Assembly (NCBI RefSeq): GCF_042427575.1
Contig: NZ_JBHMFD010000005.1
Span: 1-64,000 of the forward strand
DNA length: 64,000 nt
From: Bergeyella porcorum
GTDB taxonomy: Bacteria > Bacteroidota > Bacteroidia > Flavobacteriales > Weeksellaceae
Reading direction: 5' to 3'
Below, piece by piece: positions 25,727 to 34,848 of this stretch (its first letter is position 1; every line of letters begins with the position of its first letter). Position numbers and translations under genes: made by a program. The notes under the pieces are model-generated. The model saw only the letters and a program-made list of their open reading frames with translations. It was not told where the DNA came from and searched no databases.

Positions 25727-26879
25727 AATTGTTGAAATAATAACAAAAAATAAATCATCTGTAACAATAGAAGATGATTTATTACTTTGTAAATATTTAA
25801 TTAATGATATAAACTTTTTAAATTCTTTATATGATAACAATTTAATTGCAAATTCTGTTATAGATGATTATAAGGAAAATGATACAATTGTTTTGGAATT
25901 TTTAATTTCAAGTTTAAGACCAAAAGGATTTTATCTTACAAAAGAATCTTTTTTACAATGGAATTATTATAATATTCCAACAAATAATGTTTATATTCAT
26001 CAAATAAACAATTTTTTAAGTAATGATAGTTTATTTAACGAACAATATTCAACTATTGTAGAATTAATTAGAGGATTAGAAAAAAGTTCTAAATGGTTAC
26101 ACAAGGAGATTGAAATATTACAACTTTTAATAATTCAAGAGGATAAGTCTTTACCTTTATATTTGCAGTATTTTATAAAAGATTTGGAGACTATTGATGA
26201 TATAAAATTAAAATCATTAAAGAATTTTATTGATATTTTAAATGAAGATATTACACCTGATAGAAAAAATATTTATATCAATGAGATGATAGATTTTTTA
26301 GTTTTGATAGATGAAAAAGATAGATTTTCATATTTCATTCAAAAATTTGATGATTTTATACATAGAGCTTCGGCAAGTTACAATTTTTATTTAAGAAATT
26401 TTTCGTATAACAAATTGAAAATGGAACTCGATACAAAAGCATTGGAATATTATCAAAAATTACAGGGGATTGTTAATGATTCTCAAACAAAATTAGTCGC
26501 TATACCTACTGCTTTAATTTTTGCCTTCTCTACATTAAATTATGATAGTGTTAATGATTTAAAAAACTATCTAATTATATTAGGTTTGATAATATTTTGT
26601 CTATTTATTCAGATATTTATTAACAATCAGAAATCAGCCTTGAAATTTATAGAGGAAAATATAGAATACTATAAAAATACTCATAAAGATAATCAAGAGG
26701 AGTTGAATAAATCTTTTTGTAAAGTTGATAGTGAAAGAGATAAGCAAAATACAAGGCTTCAATATATTCAAATATTATTATGGCTAACACTAATTTTGCC
26801 TATTTTTGTTGTTTTAGTAATCAATTATTATAAAACGATTTTGATTTTTTTTAGAATGTATTTTACAAACATTAAATAA
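25716..26879 (+). CDS. Unknown protein with C-terminal membrane helices, partner of the NdpA-like gene
   Basis: Unrecognised. 387 residues: a long helical, charged cytoplasmic region (about 1-255) and then hydrophobic segments (IPTALIFAFSTLN and YLIILGLIIFCLFIQIFI at about 263-305, and ILLWLTLILPIFVVLVI near 350-370) with a coiled stretch between. It overlaps the preceding NdpA-like gene by 11 nt, so the two are translationally coupled and probably work together. The composition is very AT-rich. The layout of a cytoplasmic sensor-like domain with C-terminal membrane helices recalls membrane effectors of abortive defence systems, but there is no direct homology evidence. Confidence 0.65.
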   Translation: MLNKIVEIITKNKSSVTIEDDLLLCKYLINDINFLNSLYDNNLIANSVIDDYKENDTIVLEFLISSLRPKGFYLTKESFLQWNYYNIPTNNVYIHQINNFLSNDSLFNEQYSTIVELIRGLEKSSKWLHKEIEILQLLIIQEDKSLPLYLQYFIKDLETIDDIKLKSLKNFIDILNEDITPDRKNIYINEMIDFLVLIDEKDRFSYFIQKFDDFIHRASASYNFYLRNFSYNKLKMELDTKALEYYQKLQGIVNDSQTKLVAIPTALIFAFSTLNYDSVNDLKNYLIILGLIIFCLFIQIFINNQKSALKFIEENIEYYKNTHKDNQEELNKSFCKVDSERDKQNTRLQYIQILLWLTLILPIFVVLVINYYKTILIFFRMYFTNIK

Positions 26880-26920
26880 TTAAAATCAATAAAGAAAATA
26901 AATAAAACGAGCGAAAACCT

Positions 26921-27010
26921 ATGAAAAAAATCACCGAATCCCAATTAGAACAGGCTTTTATTCAGCTTCTTACCGAGCAGGGCTATACCTATGAAAATAG
27001 TAAAATGTAA
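26921..27010 (+). pseudogene. Duplicated 5' fragment of hsdR
   Basis: A 29-codon frame (starting MKKITESQLEQAFIQLL) that copies the first codons of hsdR at 28169. About 70 bases (26927-26996) match 28174-28243 with only two or three differences, all silent or near the edges. It ends in a stop after diverging. It marks the original hsdR start or an incoming copy and shows that 27.0-28.16 kb is an insertion at the 5' end of hsdR. Confidence 0.9.
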
Positions 27011-27114
27011 ATTGGTAAAAAAAAATAAATGGGTTAAAATGATTCAAGATGTAATAAAATGTCGTACATCTGCACTGCAATATCCTATTGTGGATTTTCT
27101 TGTATTGATAGTTT

Positions 27115-27185
27115 TTTCACTGAATAATAATACACCTCTCAGGCTTACCTTTTAGGTAGCACACTTGGGAGGTCTTTTCTTTTTA
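27115..27185 (+). ncRNA. Candidate Abi-associated structured RNA with terminator-like end
   Basis: Directly before the Abi gene lies a hairpin: lower stem 27135-27144 with 27165-27174 (ACCTC against GAGGT plus five more pairs, two of them wobble), an internal bulge, upper stem 27146-27150 with 27156-27160, and a TTTTA loop. A pyrimidine/T-rich tail CTTTTCTTTT follows. The 5' end is not defined; a TAGTTTTT box at about 27108 is the best start signal. AbiF-type genes are reported to be preceded by a small antitoxin-like RNA; this would be such an RNA. Confidence 0.5.
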
Positions 27186-27190
27186 AGGCA

Positions 27191-28135
27191 ATGAAAAAAT
27201 TTGATAAGTCACCGCTAACTTTTGACAATCAGTTAAAAACGCTAAAGGATAGAGGTCTTTTGGTTTCAGAGGAGCATTATGCTTTGGAAAAATTGAGCCA
27301 AATAAGTTATTTTAGGCTCAGTGCATATTTTTTGCCGTTTCAGAAAGAAAAAGATAAGTTCAATGAAAAAGTAGATTTTAGGCAAATTGTCAATCTATAT
27401 TCCTTTGATAGAGAATTACGACTGCTTGTTTTTGATTGTATAGAACGCATAGAGGTGGCTATCCGCACGCAGTTTATTTATCAAATGGCAATACATTATA
27501 ATGACAGCCATTGGCAAGACAATCAAAATTTATTTATTCCTCCATTTTATAATAAAGTTGGGACAAAAATAGACCCATTTTCTGATTTTCAAGCGGTTAT
27601 TTCCAAAGCTAAAACAGCCCAACGCCCCGAAGTGTTTATCAAACATTATACAGAGAACTACGATATGCCCAAAAATCCGCCTTCGTGGATGTGTTTTGAA
27701 CTTTTGACTATTGGAGAATTGTCTCATCTTTATCGCGGATTGAAACACAAAGAAGATAAAAAACGAATTGCGAGTTTTTTTGATTTGCATCCTACTGTTT
27801 TTACCTCTTGGCTTCACACTCTTACTTATGTACGAAACATTTGTGCACATCATAGCAGGTTGTGGAACAAAGATTTAGCCGTAGAGCCTATACAATTAGT
27901 AAAACCTAAGGGAGCTTGAATTAGTAAAGAATTTGACAATAACAAAAGAGTATTTTATTTCCTTTGTGTATTGAAATATTTTTTGATTCGGGTAAATCCT
28001 AACAATAGTTTTACAGAGAAATTACGCCTTTTATTTGAAAAATACACCAATGTACCTATTCAATATTTAGGTATTCCTTCCGATGGTAATGGTAATTTAT
28101 TAGATTGGGAAAAACAACCATTATGGCAATCTTAA
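27191..28135 (+). pseudogene. Abi_2 (AbiD/AbiF) HEPN-family gene with in-frame TGA
   Basis: Abortive-infection protein of the Abi_2 family, a HEPN RNase type toxin. The first frame gives 242 residues with DNQLKTLKDRGL at the N-terminus and the HEPN motif RNICAHHSRLWN (R-x4-H, near residue 220). It then meets TGA at 27917-27919. The same frame continues after the TGA with ISKEFDNNKRVFYFLCVL and runs to a TAA at 28133, giving the family's usual length of about 314 residues. The family normally has W at the stop position (KGAW), so TGG to TGA is the simplest explanation. The gene sits between two copies of the hsdR 5' end. Confidence 0.85.
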
Positions 28136-28168
28136 AAAATAGTATTTTATAAATAATTCTAAATAAAA

Positions 28169-31100
28169 ATGAAATTCACCGAATCCCAATTAGAACAGGC
28201 TTTTATTCAGCTCCTTACCGAGCAGGGCTACACCTATGAAAACGGTAAAAATGTGGTGCGAAGTAGCGAAAAAGAAGTTTTGCTCCGCGAGGATTTGCAA
28301 AAATTTCTTTTAAGCCAATACCCTGATTTGGAGGCGATAGAGGTGGAAACCATTATCAACCAAATTGCCTATCAGTCGGCTTCTAATTTGTATGAATCTA
28401 ACAGAAATATCGGCAGATTATTGTCCGAAGGTTTTATTTTTAAAAGAAACAATCCTGCTCATAAAGACCTGTATATCTGTTATATAGATGTGAAAAATTG
28501 GAAAAACAACACCTTCAAGGCGGTCAATCAGTTAGAAATTCAAGGCTCTGAAAAGCGTATTCCCGACCTTATTTTGTACATCAACGGAATTCCTGTGGTA
28601 GTTGCAGAGCTGAAAACACTTATCAATGAAGAAGTTACCATTCACGATGCTTTTAAGCAACTCACCATTCGCTACCGCCGAGATATTCCAGAACTTTTGA
28701 AATACAATGTGTTTTGCATCATTTCTGATGGGATGAATAGCAAGGCAGGAACACTTTTTTCACCTTATGAATTTTTCTACGGCTGGAATAAAATCACAGG
28801 TGAAGAGAAAAAAGCTTTACAAGGGATAGAGGGCTTTCATTCGCTTATACAAGGAATGCTCAATCTTCAAAGATTGGTAGATATTATTCATCATTTTGTA
28901 CTTTTTCCTGACAATTCTAAAAAAGAAACTAAAATTCTGTACCGTTATCCGCAATATTACGCCGCTAATAAATTGTATCAGAATATTTTAACTCATAAGA
29001 AACCACACGGCGACGGAAAGGGTGAGACATATTTTGGGGCAACAGGCTGCGGAAAGAGCTTTACGATGCTTTACCTTACACGCCTTCTGATGCGTTCTAC
29101 CGATTTTTCGGCTCCTACTATTGTTATTATTTCCGATAGGAATGATTTGGACGATCAGCTTTCCAAAGATTTTATGAATGCCAAGAAATTCATTGGCGAT
29201 GAGCATATTATCCAAATTGCATCGCGGGAAGATTTGCGAGAAAAACTCCGTGGTAGGGAAAGTGGAGGCGTATTTTTGACCACGATTCAAAAGTTTTCCG
29301 AAGATACCGAATTGCTTTCGGAAAGAGACAATATTATTTGTATTTCCGATGAAGCCCACCGCTCGCAGGTTAATTTGGACTTGAAAGTAAAAGTAAATCA
29401 CCAAGACAATACGGTAAAAAAATCTTACGGATTTGCCAAATATCTGCACGATTCTTTGCCTAACGCTACTTTTGTAGGCTTCACAGGTACGCCCATTGAC
29501 AAAACTTTGGAAGTTTTTGGCGATGTAGTAGATTCTTACACAATGTTTGAATCTGTCAATGATGAAATTACCGTGCGTTTAGTGTATGAAGGAAGAGCTG
29601 CCAGAGTGAATTTAGACAACCAAAAGGTACAAGAAATAGAGGAATATTACGGAAGTGCAGTAGCCGAAGGGGCGTCTGAATATCAGGTAGAAGCTAGCAA
29701 AAAGGCGACCACGAAAATGGAAATTATTTTGGGTGGCAAAGACCGCATTAAAGCCATTGCCAAAGATTTTGTAACTCATTATGAAAAACGAATAGAGGAA
29801 AAAGCCACCGTAGCTCAAAAAGCAATGTTTGTGTGTGCTTCGCGTGAAATTGCCTACAAATTGTATAAAGAAATCTTGAATATTCGCCCAGAATGGGGAG
29901 AAATTAAGATTGCTGATAACCTTTCCAAAGAAGAAAAAAAGAAAATAAAACCCATTGAACGTCTTAAAATGGTGATGACTCGCAATAAAGATGATGAAAA
30001 AGAGTTGTACGAGTTATTGGGCGATAAGGAAAGCCGAAAAGAATTAGACCGCCAATTCAAAGAAGAGAACTCCAACTTCAAAATTGCCATCGTGGTAGAT
30101 ATGTGGCTCACGGGCTTTTATGTGCCGTTTTTGGATACCATTTACATAGATAAACCTCTGAAAACGCACAACTTGATACAAACTATTTCAAGGGTGAATC
30201 GTAAATTTGAAGGCAAACAAAATGGCTTGGTGGTAGATTATATCGGTATTAAAAAACGATTAAACGAAGCATTGGGACAGTTTAACAATCAAAATGACCC
30301 CGAGGATTTCAAAGATTTAAGCCAAGTGGAAATTGTTATTCGCGACCAAATGGAACTCCTCCGCCAGCTTTTTCATCATTTTGATACCCAACCTTATTTC
30401 AACGGAAATCCCAATGAGCGATTGGCGTGTTTGCAAAAAGCATCGGACTATGTTTTGAAAACGCAGGAAAGCGAAAAATTATTTTTTGACCTTACGAAAA
30501 AACTCAAATCGGCGTATAATTTGGTCAGCGGTTCGGGGCTTTTTTCCGAAGAAGAAGTAGATGAAATTCATTTTTATTTTGCTGTGAAATCCATCATTGC
30601 CAAACTCACCAAAGGCGAAGCACCAGATACTGAGCAGATGAATGCTAAAGTTCTCAAAATGGTAGAAGAGGCGATTATTTCGCAGGGTGTGGAAGAAATT
30701 TTCAAAATAGATGACCATAAAGCCAATGCCATTGACCTTTTTAATGATAAATTTATTGAAAAAATTAGTGTGTTGGAACTGCCCAATGTGAAAGTCAAAA
30801 TTTTGGAGCGATTGCTAAAAGAAAATATTGGGAAACTTAAAGAGGTTAATAAAATAAAGGGCGTGGAATTTTCTGAAAGATTGCAAGGAATTGTAAATCA
30901 ATATAACGAACGCAACGAGGCCGATATTTTGGATTATGAAGCTATTCAAACGGATACTGCCGAGCAAATGTTAGATTTAATAATCAAACTTCGTCAGGAA
31001 CTAAATCCTGAACAAGGAGTTGATTGTCAATTAAAAGCCTTTTATGATATTTTGGAGTTTGTGCAGAAAAAACACGGCTTTGAATTTGAGCAAAATAAAA

Positions 31101-31291
31101 TGTGGGAACTCGCGAAAGAAATTAAGCAAATAGTGGAAAATACAACCAAATATCCTTCTTGGAGAGATAGAGAAGATTTGAAAGCCCAACTAAAAATGGA
31201 AATTATTGTAAAGCTGCACCAGTACAAATATCCGCCCATTACCCAAGAGGAAGTGTATAAAGAAGTCCTAGAGCAAGCAGGGAATTTTTGA
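28169..31291 (+). CDS. hsdR: Type I restriction endonuclease, motor/nuclease subunit HsdR
   Basis: ATP-driven DNA translocase and nuclease of the type I system, 1040 residues. The N-terminal nuclease domain has the PD-(D/E)XK core RIPDLILYINGIPVVVAELK (about residues 130-149). The SF2 helicase motor has Walker A GATGCGKSFTM (about 290-300), the DEAH box SDEAHRSQ, the motif FVGFTGTPID, and motif VI in QTISRVNRKFEGK. The C-terminal helical part binds HsdM. The first 70 bases are duplicated at 26.92 kb. With hsdS OFF, restriction activity may be lost in this variant. Confidence 0.96.
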   Translation: MKFTESQLEQAFIQLLTEQGYTYENGKNVVRSSEKEVLLREDLQKFLLSQYPDLEAIEVETIINQIAYQSASNLYESNRNIGRLLSEGFIFKRNNPAHKDLYICYIDVKNWKNNTFKAVNQLEIQGSEKRIPDLILYINGIPVVVAELKTLINEEVTIHDAFKQLTIRYRRDIPELLKYNVFCIISDGMNSKAGTLFSPYEFFYGWNKITGEEKKALQGIEGFHSLIQGMLNLQRLVDIIHHFVLFPDNSKKETKILYRYPQYYAANKLYQNILTHKKPHGDGKGETYFGATGCGKSFTMLYLTRLLMRSTDFSAPTIVIISDRNDLDDQLSKDFMNAKKFIGDEHIIQIASREDLREKLRGRESGGVFLTTIQKFSEDTELLSERDNIICISDEAHRSQVNLDLKVKVNHQDNTVKKSYGFAKYLHDSLPNATFVGFTGTPIDKTLEVFGDVVDSYTMFESVNDEITVRLVYEGRAARVNLDNQKVQEIEEYYGSAVAEGASEYQVEASKKATTKMEIILGGKDRIKAIAKDFVTHYEKRIEEKATVAQKAMFVCASREIAYKLYKEILNIRPEWGEIKIADNLSKEEKKKIKPIERLKMVMTRNKDDEKELYELLGDKESRKELDRQFKEENSNFKIAIVVDMWLTGFYVPFLDTIYIDKPLKTHNLIQTISRVNRKFEGKQNGLVVDYIGIKKRLNEALGQFNNQNDPEDFKDLSQVEIVIRDQMELLRQLFHHFDTQPYFNGNPNERLACLQKASDYVLKTQESEKLFFDLTKKLKSAYNLVSGSGLFSEEEVDEIHFYFAVKSIIAKLTKGEAPDTEQMNAKVLKMVEEAIISQGVEEIFKIDDHKANAIDLFNDKFIEKISVLELPNVKVKILERLLKENIGKLKEVNKIKGVEFSERLQGIVNQYNERNEADILDYEAIQTDTAEQMLDLIIKLRQELNPEQGVDCQLKAFYDILEFVQKKHGFEFEQNKMWELAKEIKQIVENTTKYPSWRDREDLKAQLKMEIIVKLHQYKYPPITQEEVYKEVLEQAGNF

Positions 31292-31373
31292 GAGAGGTAG
31301 TGATGGGGAGTAAAGAAATTTTTCTAATGAAAATTAAATGTATTTATCTCATTTTTGTATCGTTATATATTTA

Positions 31374-31620
31374 AGGGCACATTCAACTCACAAAGGTAAC
31401 TTTTTAGAGAGCAAATAAAAAAGGGAAATCTAAGAGAATTGGATTTGCAGAAGAAGTTCAAAGAGAGGTAATAGATTTGTTATCAAAAGATTATTCGCCA
31501 GAACAGATTGTTGGCACCTTGAAATTGGAAAGGAAAAGAAACCGTTCTTTTGGTAGAAAGAAAATCCCCTTTTCACAAGTAGCAAAAAGAGGATTTAGGA
31601 GGGGAATCTTTTGGGGTTAG
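31374..31620 (+). mobile_element. Remnant of an IS30-family element
   Basis: Between hsdR and the TonB receptor an open frame from about 31420 reads KGKSKRIGFAEEVQREVIDL and then YSPEQIVGTLKLERKRNR, the N-terminal DNA-binding part of an IS30 transposase. It degrades into unrelated sequence and stops at 31618-31620. No catalytic DDE core remains. The segment GGGCACATTCAACTCAC at about 31374 may be what is left of a terminal repeat. It differs from the IS30 copy at the left window edge. Confidence 0.7.
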
Positions 31621-34259
31621 AATTTGAAATCAGCACCTACATATAGCATTGCAGGCATTATTGGGGCGTAAATCATTCCACCATCAAAGTAGTTGCTAAA
31701 CGGGTTTTGAGCATCTATGATGGGATTGTTTTGTCTGGTAGAAGTAAGGTTTTCTCCGCCCAAATAAACCCTGATATTATCATTAAAGTGTTTGGCAATC
31801 TGAGCATTGAGCGTTGCATAGCTGTTGGAATATTCTGGGAGTTGATAGGCTGTTGGGTTTCTATTCAGGTTAGGTAGTTTTTGCTTTCCTACGAGATTAA
31901 GCGTGGTGTCAAAATTCCAAAATCTTCCTTTATTGTTTTTGGTAGTACTGTATCCGATATTGAAAAAGCCACGGTATTTTGCCATAAATGGAACCGCTCT
32001 TCTACCGCCTTCAAAGTCGGCTTGTACATCATAATACTTATAAGCCATTCTTACTTCAAAATTTCTGAAAGGAATGAAATCCCATTGGGTTTGAAAGCTC
32101 TTAGCAAACGATTTTCCTTCCAAATTGTAAAATACTATTTTATTAGGAGATTGGTCTAAATCTAAAAGCACTTGGTTTTTAAAATCTGTTCTGAAAATAT
32201 CAGCAATGATGGTAGACTTTCTTCCTAGAAATTTGAAATCTTGCTGAAGGCTCGCACCATAATTCCACGCAATTTCAGGTTTTAATCCATAGATATTGCC
32301 ACCATTATCTTTTATTTCAATGGCTCTGTTTGAGGCAAAAAAGCCTTGGCTTTCGGCAAAAATATTCGCCGTACGGAATCCCCTTCCTGCGGAAAGTCTT
32401 AGAATGGTATTTTTAGTGAAATCATATTTGAAATTTAATCTTGGGGTAAATTGAGTTCCTGCAAGATTATGAAAATCTGTTCTAGCACCTGCTACGAGGG
32501 TATATTTGCTCCCCGTAAGGGTATATTCAAAAAACAATCCTGGGACGGTTTCGGTTCTTTTTATAGGAAGGTAGAGATAGCTTTCGTTATAGCGGTCGTA
32601 GAGGAAACTGGCTCCCGTTTTGTACTTATGATTGGTGTTTCCAAAGATGCTTTCAAAGATGAGATTAGAGTAGAAGGTAGTTTGTTTGCCATCGTAAAAT
32701 CTTTGTCCGAAAAAGCTATTCTGCTGATGGTAAGTGAATTGATTCATCCATCCAATGCTTTGATACGGCTTTCCTTTAAAGATATGTCCTGTTTTATTCC
32801 AAATTTGAAATCTTGAAATGTCAATCCCCACACCATAAGCATTTTGCTGGGAAGGATGTAAGCTGTGGTTGAAATCCATTTGCCCCGCTTTTCTTTTGTC
32901 TTGAAGAAAATTAACCCCGAAGTGGCTGCCCCATCCTGTGTGGTCTAAATCATTGTAATTTAATAGATAAGCCATATTAATCTGAGTGCCTGTAGGTTGG
33001 TCTAAGAAGCCATCGTGGTTATAGTCCATTTTGGCTAAGGTGCCATTGCCGTGAAGCAATATGGTATGGTTCCAATGCTCACCAAGGGTAGAGGTATGGG
33101 TGATGTTAGCCTCGGTTCTTGCGTTATTATCAGCAAAAACATTCAGCGTTGTTTCGGGTTCTTTTTGGAATTTTACCAATTCGGTATTGATTTGTCCTGT
33201 GATGCTTTCATAGCCGTTGCTAACGGTGCTTCCTCCTTTGGTGAGTTGGATACTGCCAATCCATCGTCCTGGGATAAAATTGAGACCATAAGGCGTTGCC
33301 AATCCTCGGATTTCGGGAAGAAGTTCTTTGGTCAAGGAAGTGTATTTTTGGTCTAATCCTAGCATTTTCAGTTGCTTAGTTCCTGTAACGGCGTTGCTAA
33401 AAGACACATCTACTGTAGCATTGGTTTCAAAGCTTTCAGAAAGGTTACAGCACGCTGCTTTCAAAAGCTCTTTTTCTCCAATATTGAATGTTAGCCCAGC
33501 ACTTTTACTGTCAATAGCAGTAGCAGCTTGGTATTTGGTGAGCGTAACGCCTTCTATGAGTTTGTCAACTGGTGTTTTTTCTAGGGCTGAAGAGGGTTGA
33601 GTCTCCTCTGAGCTGTGCTGTTGTTTGGAATGCTCTGTTGTGGGCTGGCTCGTAGAGGCTCTATTGTAAAGGCAGCACCCAGGGAGATTGTTATAAACCT
33701 CATCGGGGGCTTGGTATTTTTCGTTATCGTGCCCAGCATTAGCAATCTGTTTTAGGATTTCTTCTATTCTGTTTTTGGCAGCATCAGTATCTAATGTTAA
33801 TAGTTGGGTTTCAGCATCCCAAACCGCTGTGGTGGCTCCTGCTTTTTTGGCATTATCTTCTATTCTGGTTTTGCACATATCGCAGTTGCCTTTTACTAGA
33901 AAAGATGTTTTCGTGGTGTGATGTTCTGGATTTTCTCTGTAATGGCAACAGGCAGGGAGTGCGGTATACACGCTGGTAGGAGCGGTATATTTTTGATTAT
34001 CGTATCCTGCATTGGCAATATTTTTTAGGATATGGTCTATCGAAGTTTTTTCAATATTGAAATTAACTTGTAAAGTTTTGGTTTTTATATCCCAAACGGC
34101 AGAGGTTGCACCAGCTTTTTTAGCGGCTTTTTCTATGGTTGCCTTACACATTTCGCAGTTGCCTTTTACGGCTAATTGTGCGGTATTTTGAGCAAAAACA
34201 AAGATTTGAAAGCATACCGCAAATAGCAAGGAAAGTCTTGCTTTTAAAATATTTTTCAT
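31617..34259 (-). CDS. TonB-dependent receptor with two N-terminal HMA metal-binding domains
   Basis: Outer membrane receptor, 880 residues, probably for copper. After a signal peptide (LLFAVCFQIFVFAQ) come two copies of an HMA domain with CEMCKATIEKAAKKAGA and CDMCKTRIEDNAKKAGA, each followed by a double-cysteine element (PACCHY and PGCCLY). A His/Ser/Glu-rich linker (HSKQQHSSEE) leads to a plug domain with KAACCNLSESFETNATVDVS and a 22-strand barrel ending in the aromatic VGADFKF. The receptor plug therefore carries its own metal-capture domains in the periplasm. It is downstream of a Cys-rich secreted protein gene on the same strand. Confidence 0.92.
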   Translation of the reverse strand: MKNILKARLSLLFAVCFQIFVFAQNTAQLAVKGNCEMCKATIEKAAKKAGATSAVWDIKTKTLQVNFNIEKTSIDHILKNIANAGYDNQKYTAPTSVYTALPACCHYRENPEHHTTKTSFLVKGNCDMCKTRIEDNAKKAGATTAVWDAETQLLTLDTDAAKNRIEEILKQIANAGHDNEKYQAPDEVYNNLPGCCLYNRASTSQPTTEHSKQQHSSEETQPSSALEKTPVDKLIEGVTLTKYQAATAIDSKSAGLTFNIGEKELLKAACCNLSESFETNATVDVSFSNAVTGTKQLKMLGLDQKYTSLTKELLPEIRGLATPYGLNFIPGRWIGSIQLTKGGSTVSNGYESITGQINTELVKFQKEPETTLNVFADNNARTEANITHTSTLGEHWNHTILLHGNGTLAKMDYNHDGFLDQPTGTQINMAYLLNYNDLDHTGWGSHFGVNFLQDKRKAGQMDFNHSLHPSQQNAYGVGIDISRFQIWNKTGHIFKGKPYQSIGWMNQFTYHQQNSFFGQRFYDGKQTTFYSNLIFESIFGNTNHKYKTGASFLYDRYNESYLYLPIKRTETVPGLFFEYTLTGSKYTLVAGARTDFHNLAGTQFTPRLNFKYDFTKNTILRLSAGRGFRTANIFAESQGFFASNRAIEIKDNGGNIYGLKPEIAWNYGASLQQDFKFLGRKSTIIADIFRTDFKNQVLLDLDQSPNKIVFYNLEGKSFAKSFQTQWDFIPFRNFEVRMAYKYYDVQADFEGGRRAVPFMAKYRGFFNIGYSTTKNNKGRFWNFDTTLNLVGKQKLPNLNRNPTAYQLPEYSNSYATLNAQIAKHFNDNIRVYLGGENLTSTRQNNPIIDAQNPFSNYFDGGMIYAPIMPAMLYVGADFKF

Positions 34260-34369
34260 TTTTAGATAGTTTAAATAATTAATAGGAATCCATTGAATCT
34301 ATTGGTTCAAAACAATGGAATGTGAAGATAGGGTTAAATCATAGTGGATTTAACCAAAGGATGAAATGA

Positions 34370-34738
34370 TTAAGCTATCTTAGGCGGTTGCCAAATGTCT
34401 TTTAAATAAGTGGAAAAATGGGGCGTTTCATAGTTGAACTCAGATTTTTTCTCAATGGCAATCAAGGCTTCTGATATGAGAAAAACTTGAGGTTTAGCCA
34501 ATGGGGTAAAACCATAAGCACAACTGCTGCAAGTAGTACAACAATTGGTAGAACAAGGTTGCTTGCTGTCCTTACAAGGGTTTTCTTGCTCTGAGGTATG
34601 GTGGCAGTTGTCATCGCTATTAGAAGTGGAGCAACACGCCATTGCAGAAGCTTCAAACTGAGCCAAAAGCATCTGTTTAGGCATTACAAAGATGCCCAAA
34701 GCAAAAATCATCAGCAATATTTGAAGTCTTTTTTTCAT
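34370..34738 (-). CDS. Small secreted Cys/His-rich protein, probable metal-binding partner of the receptor
   Basis: 122 residues. An N-terminal hydrophobic segment (LLMIFALGIFVMPKQMLLAQ) acts as signal peptide. The centre is a cysteine cluster (ACCSTS, CHHTSE, NPCKDSKQPCSTNCCTTCSS; about 13 Cys) and the C-terminus is free of Cys. No named family is recognised, but cysteine clusters like this bind copper or similar metals. It lies 110 nt upstream of the HMA-TonB receptor on the same strand, so the two probably form a copper-handling operon. Confidence 0.75.
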   Translation of the reverse strand: MKKRLQILLMIFALGIFVMPKQMLLAQFEASAMACCSTSNSDDNCHHTSEQENPCKDSKQPCSTNCCTTCSSCAYGFTPLAKPQVFLISEALIAIEKKSEFNYETPHFSTYLKDIWQPPKIA

Positions 34739-34749
34739 TTTACAGACGA

Positions 34750-34757
34750 CAAAGATA
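34750..34757 (-). promoter_or_regulatory. -7 box TATCTTTG of the copper-type operon
   Basis: On the minus strand TATCTTTG lies 11 nt before the ATG of the Cys-rich gene. No clear -33 TTG; the operon may need an activator. Confidence 0.5.
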
Positions 34758-34848
34758 TAATTTTATTCTTAATTAAAAAAATGATAAAAGTTGCCTCTTA
34801 GGAGAAAGCAACTTTTATGAAACAAATTATTATCAATTATTTATTATC

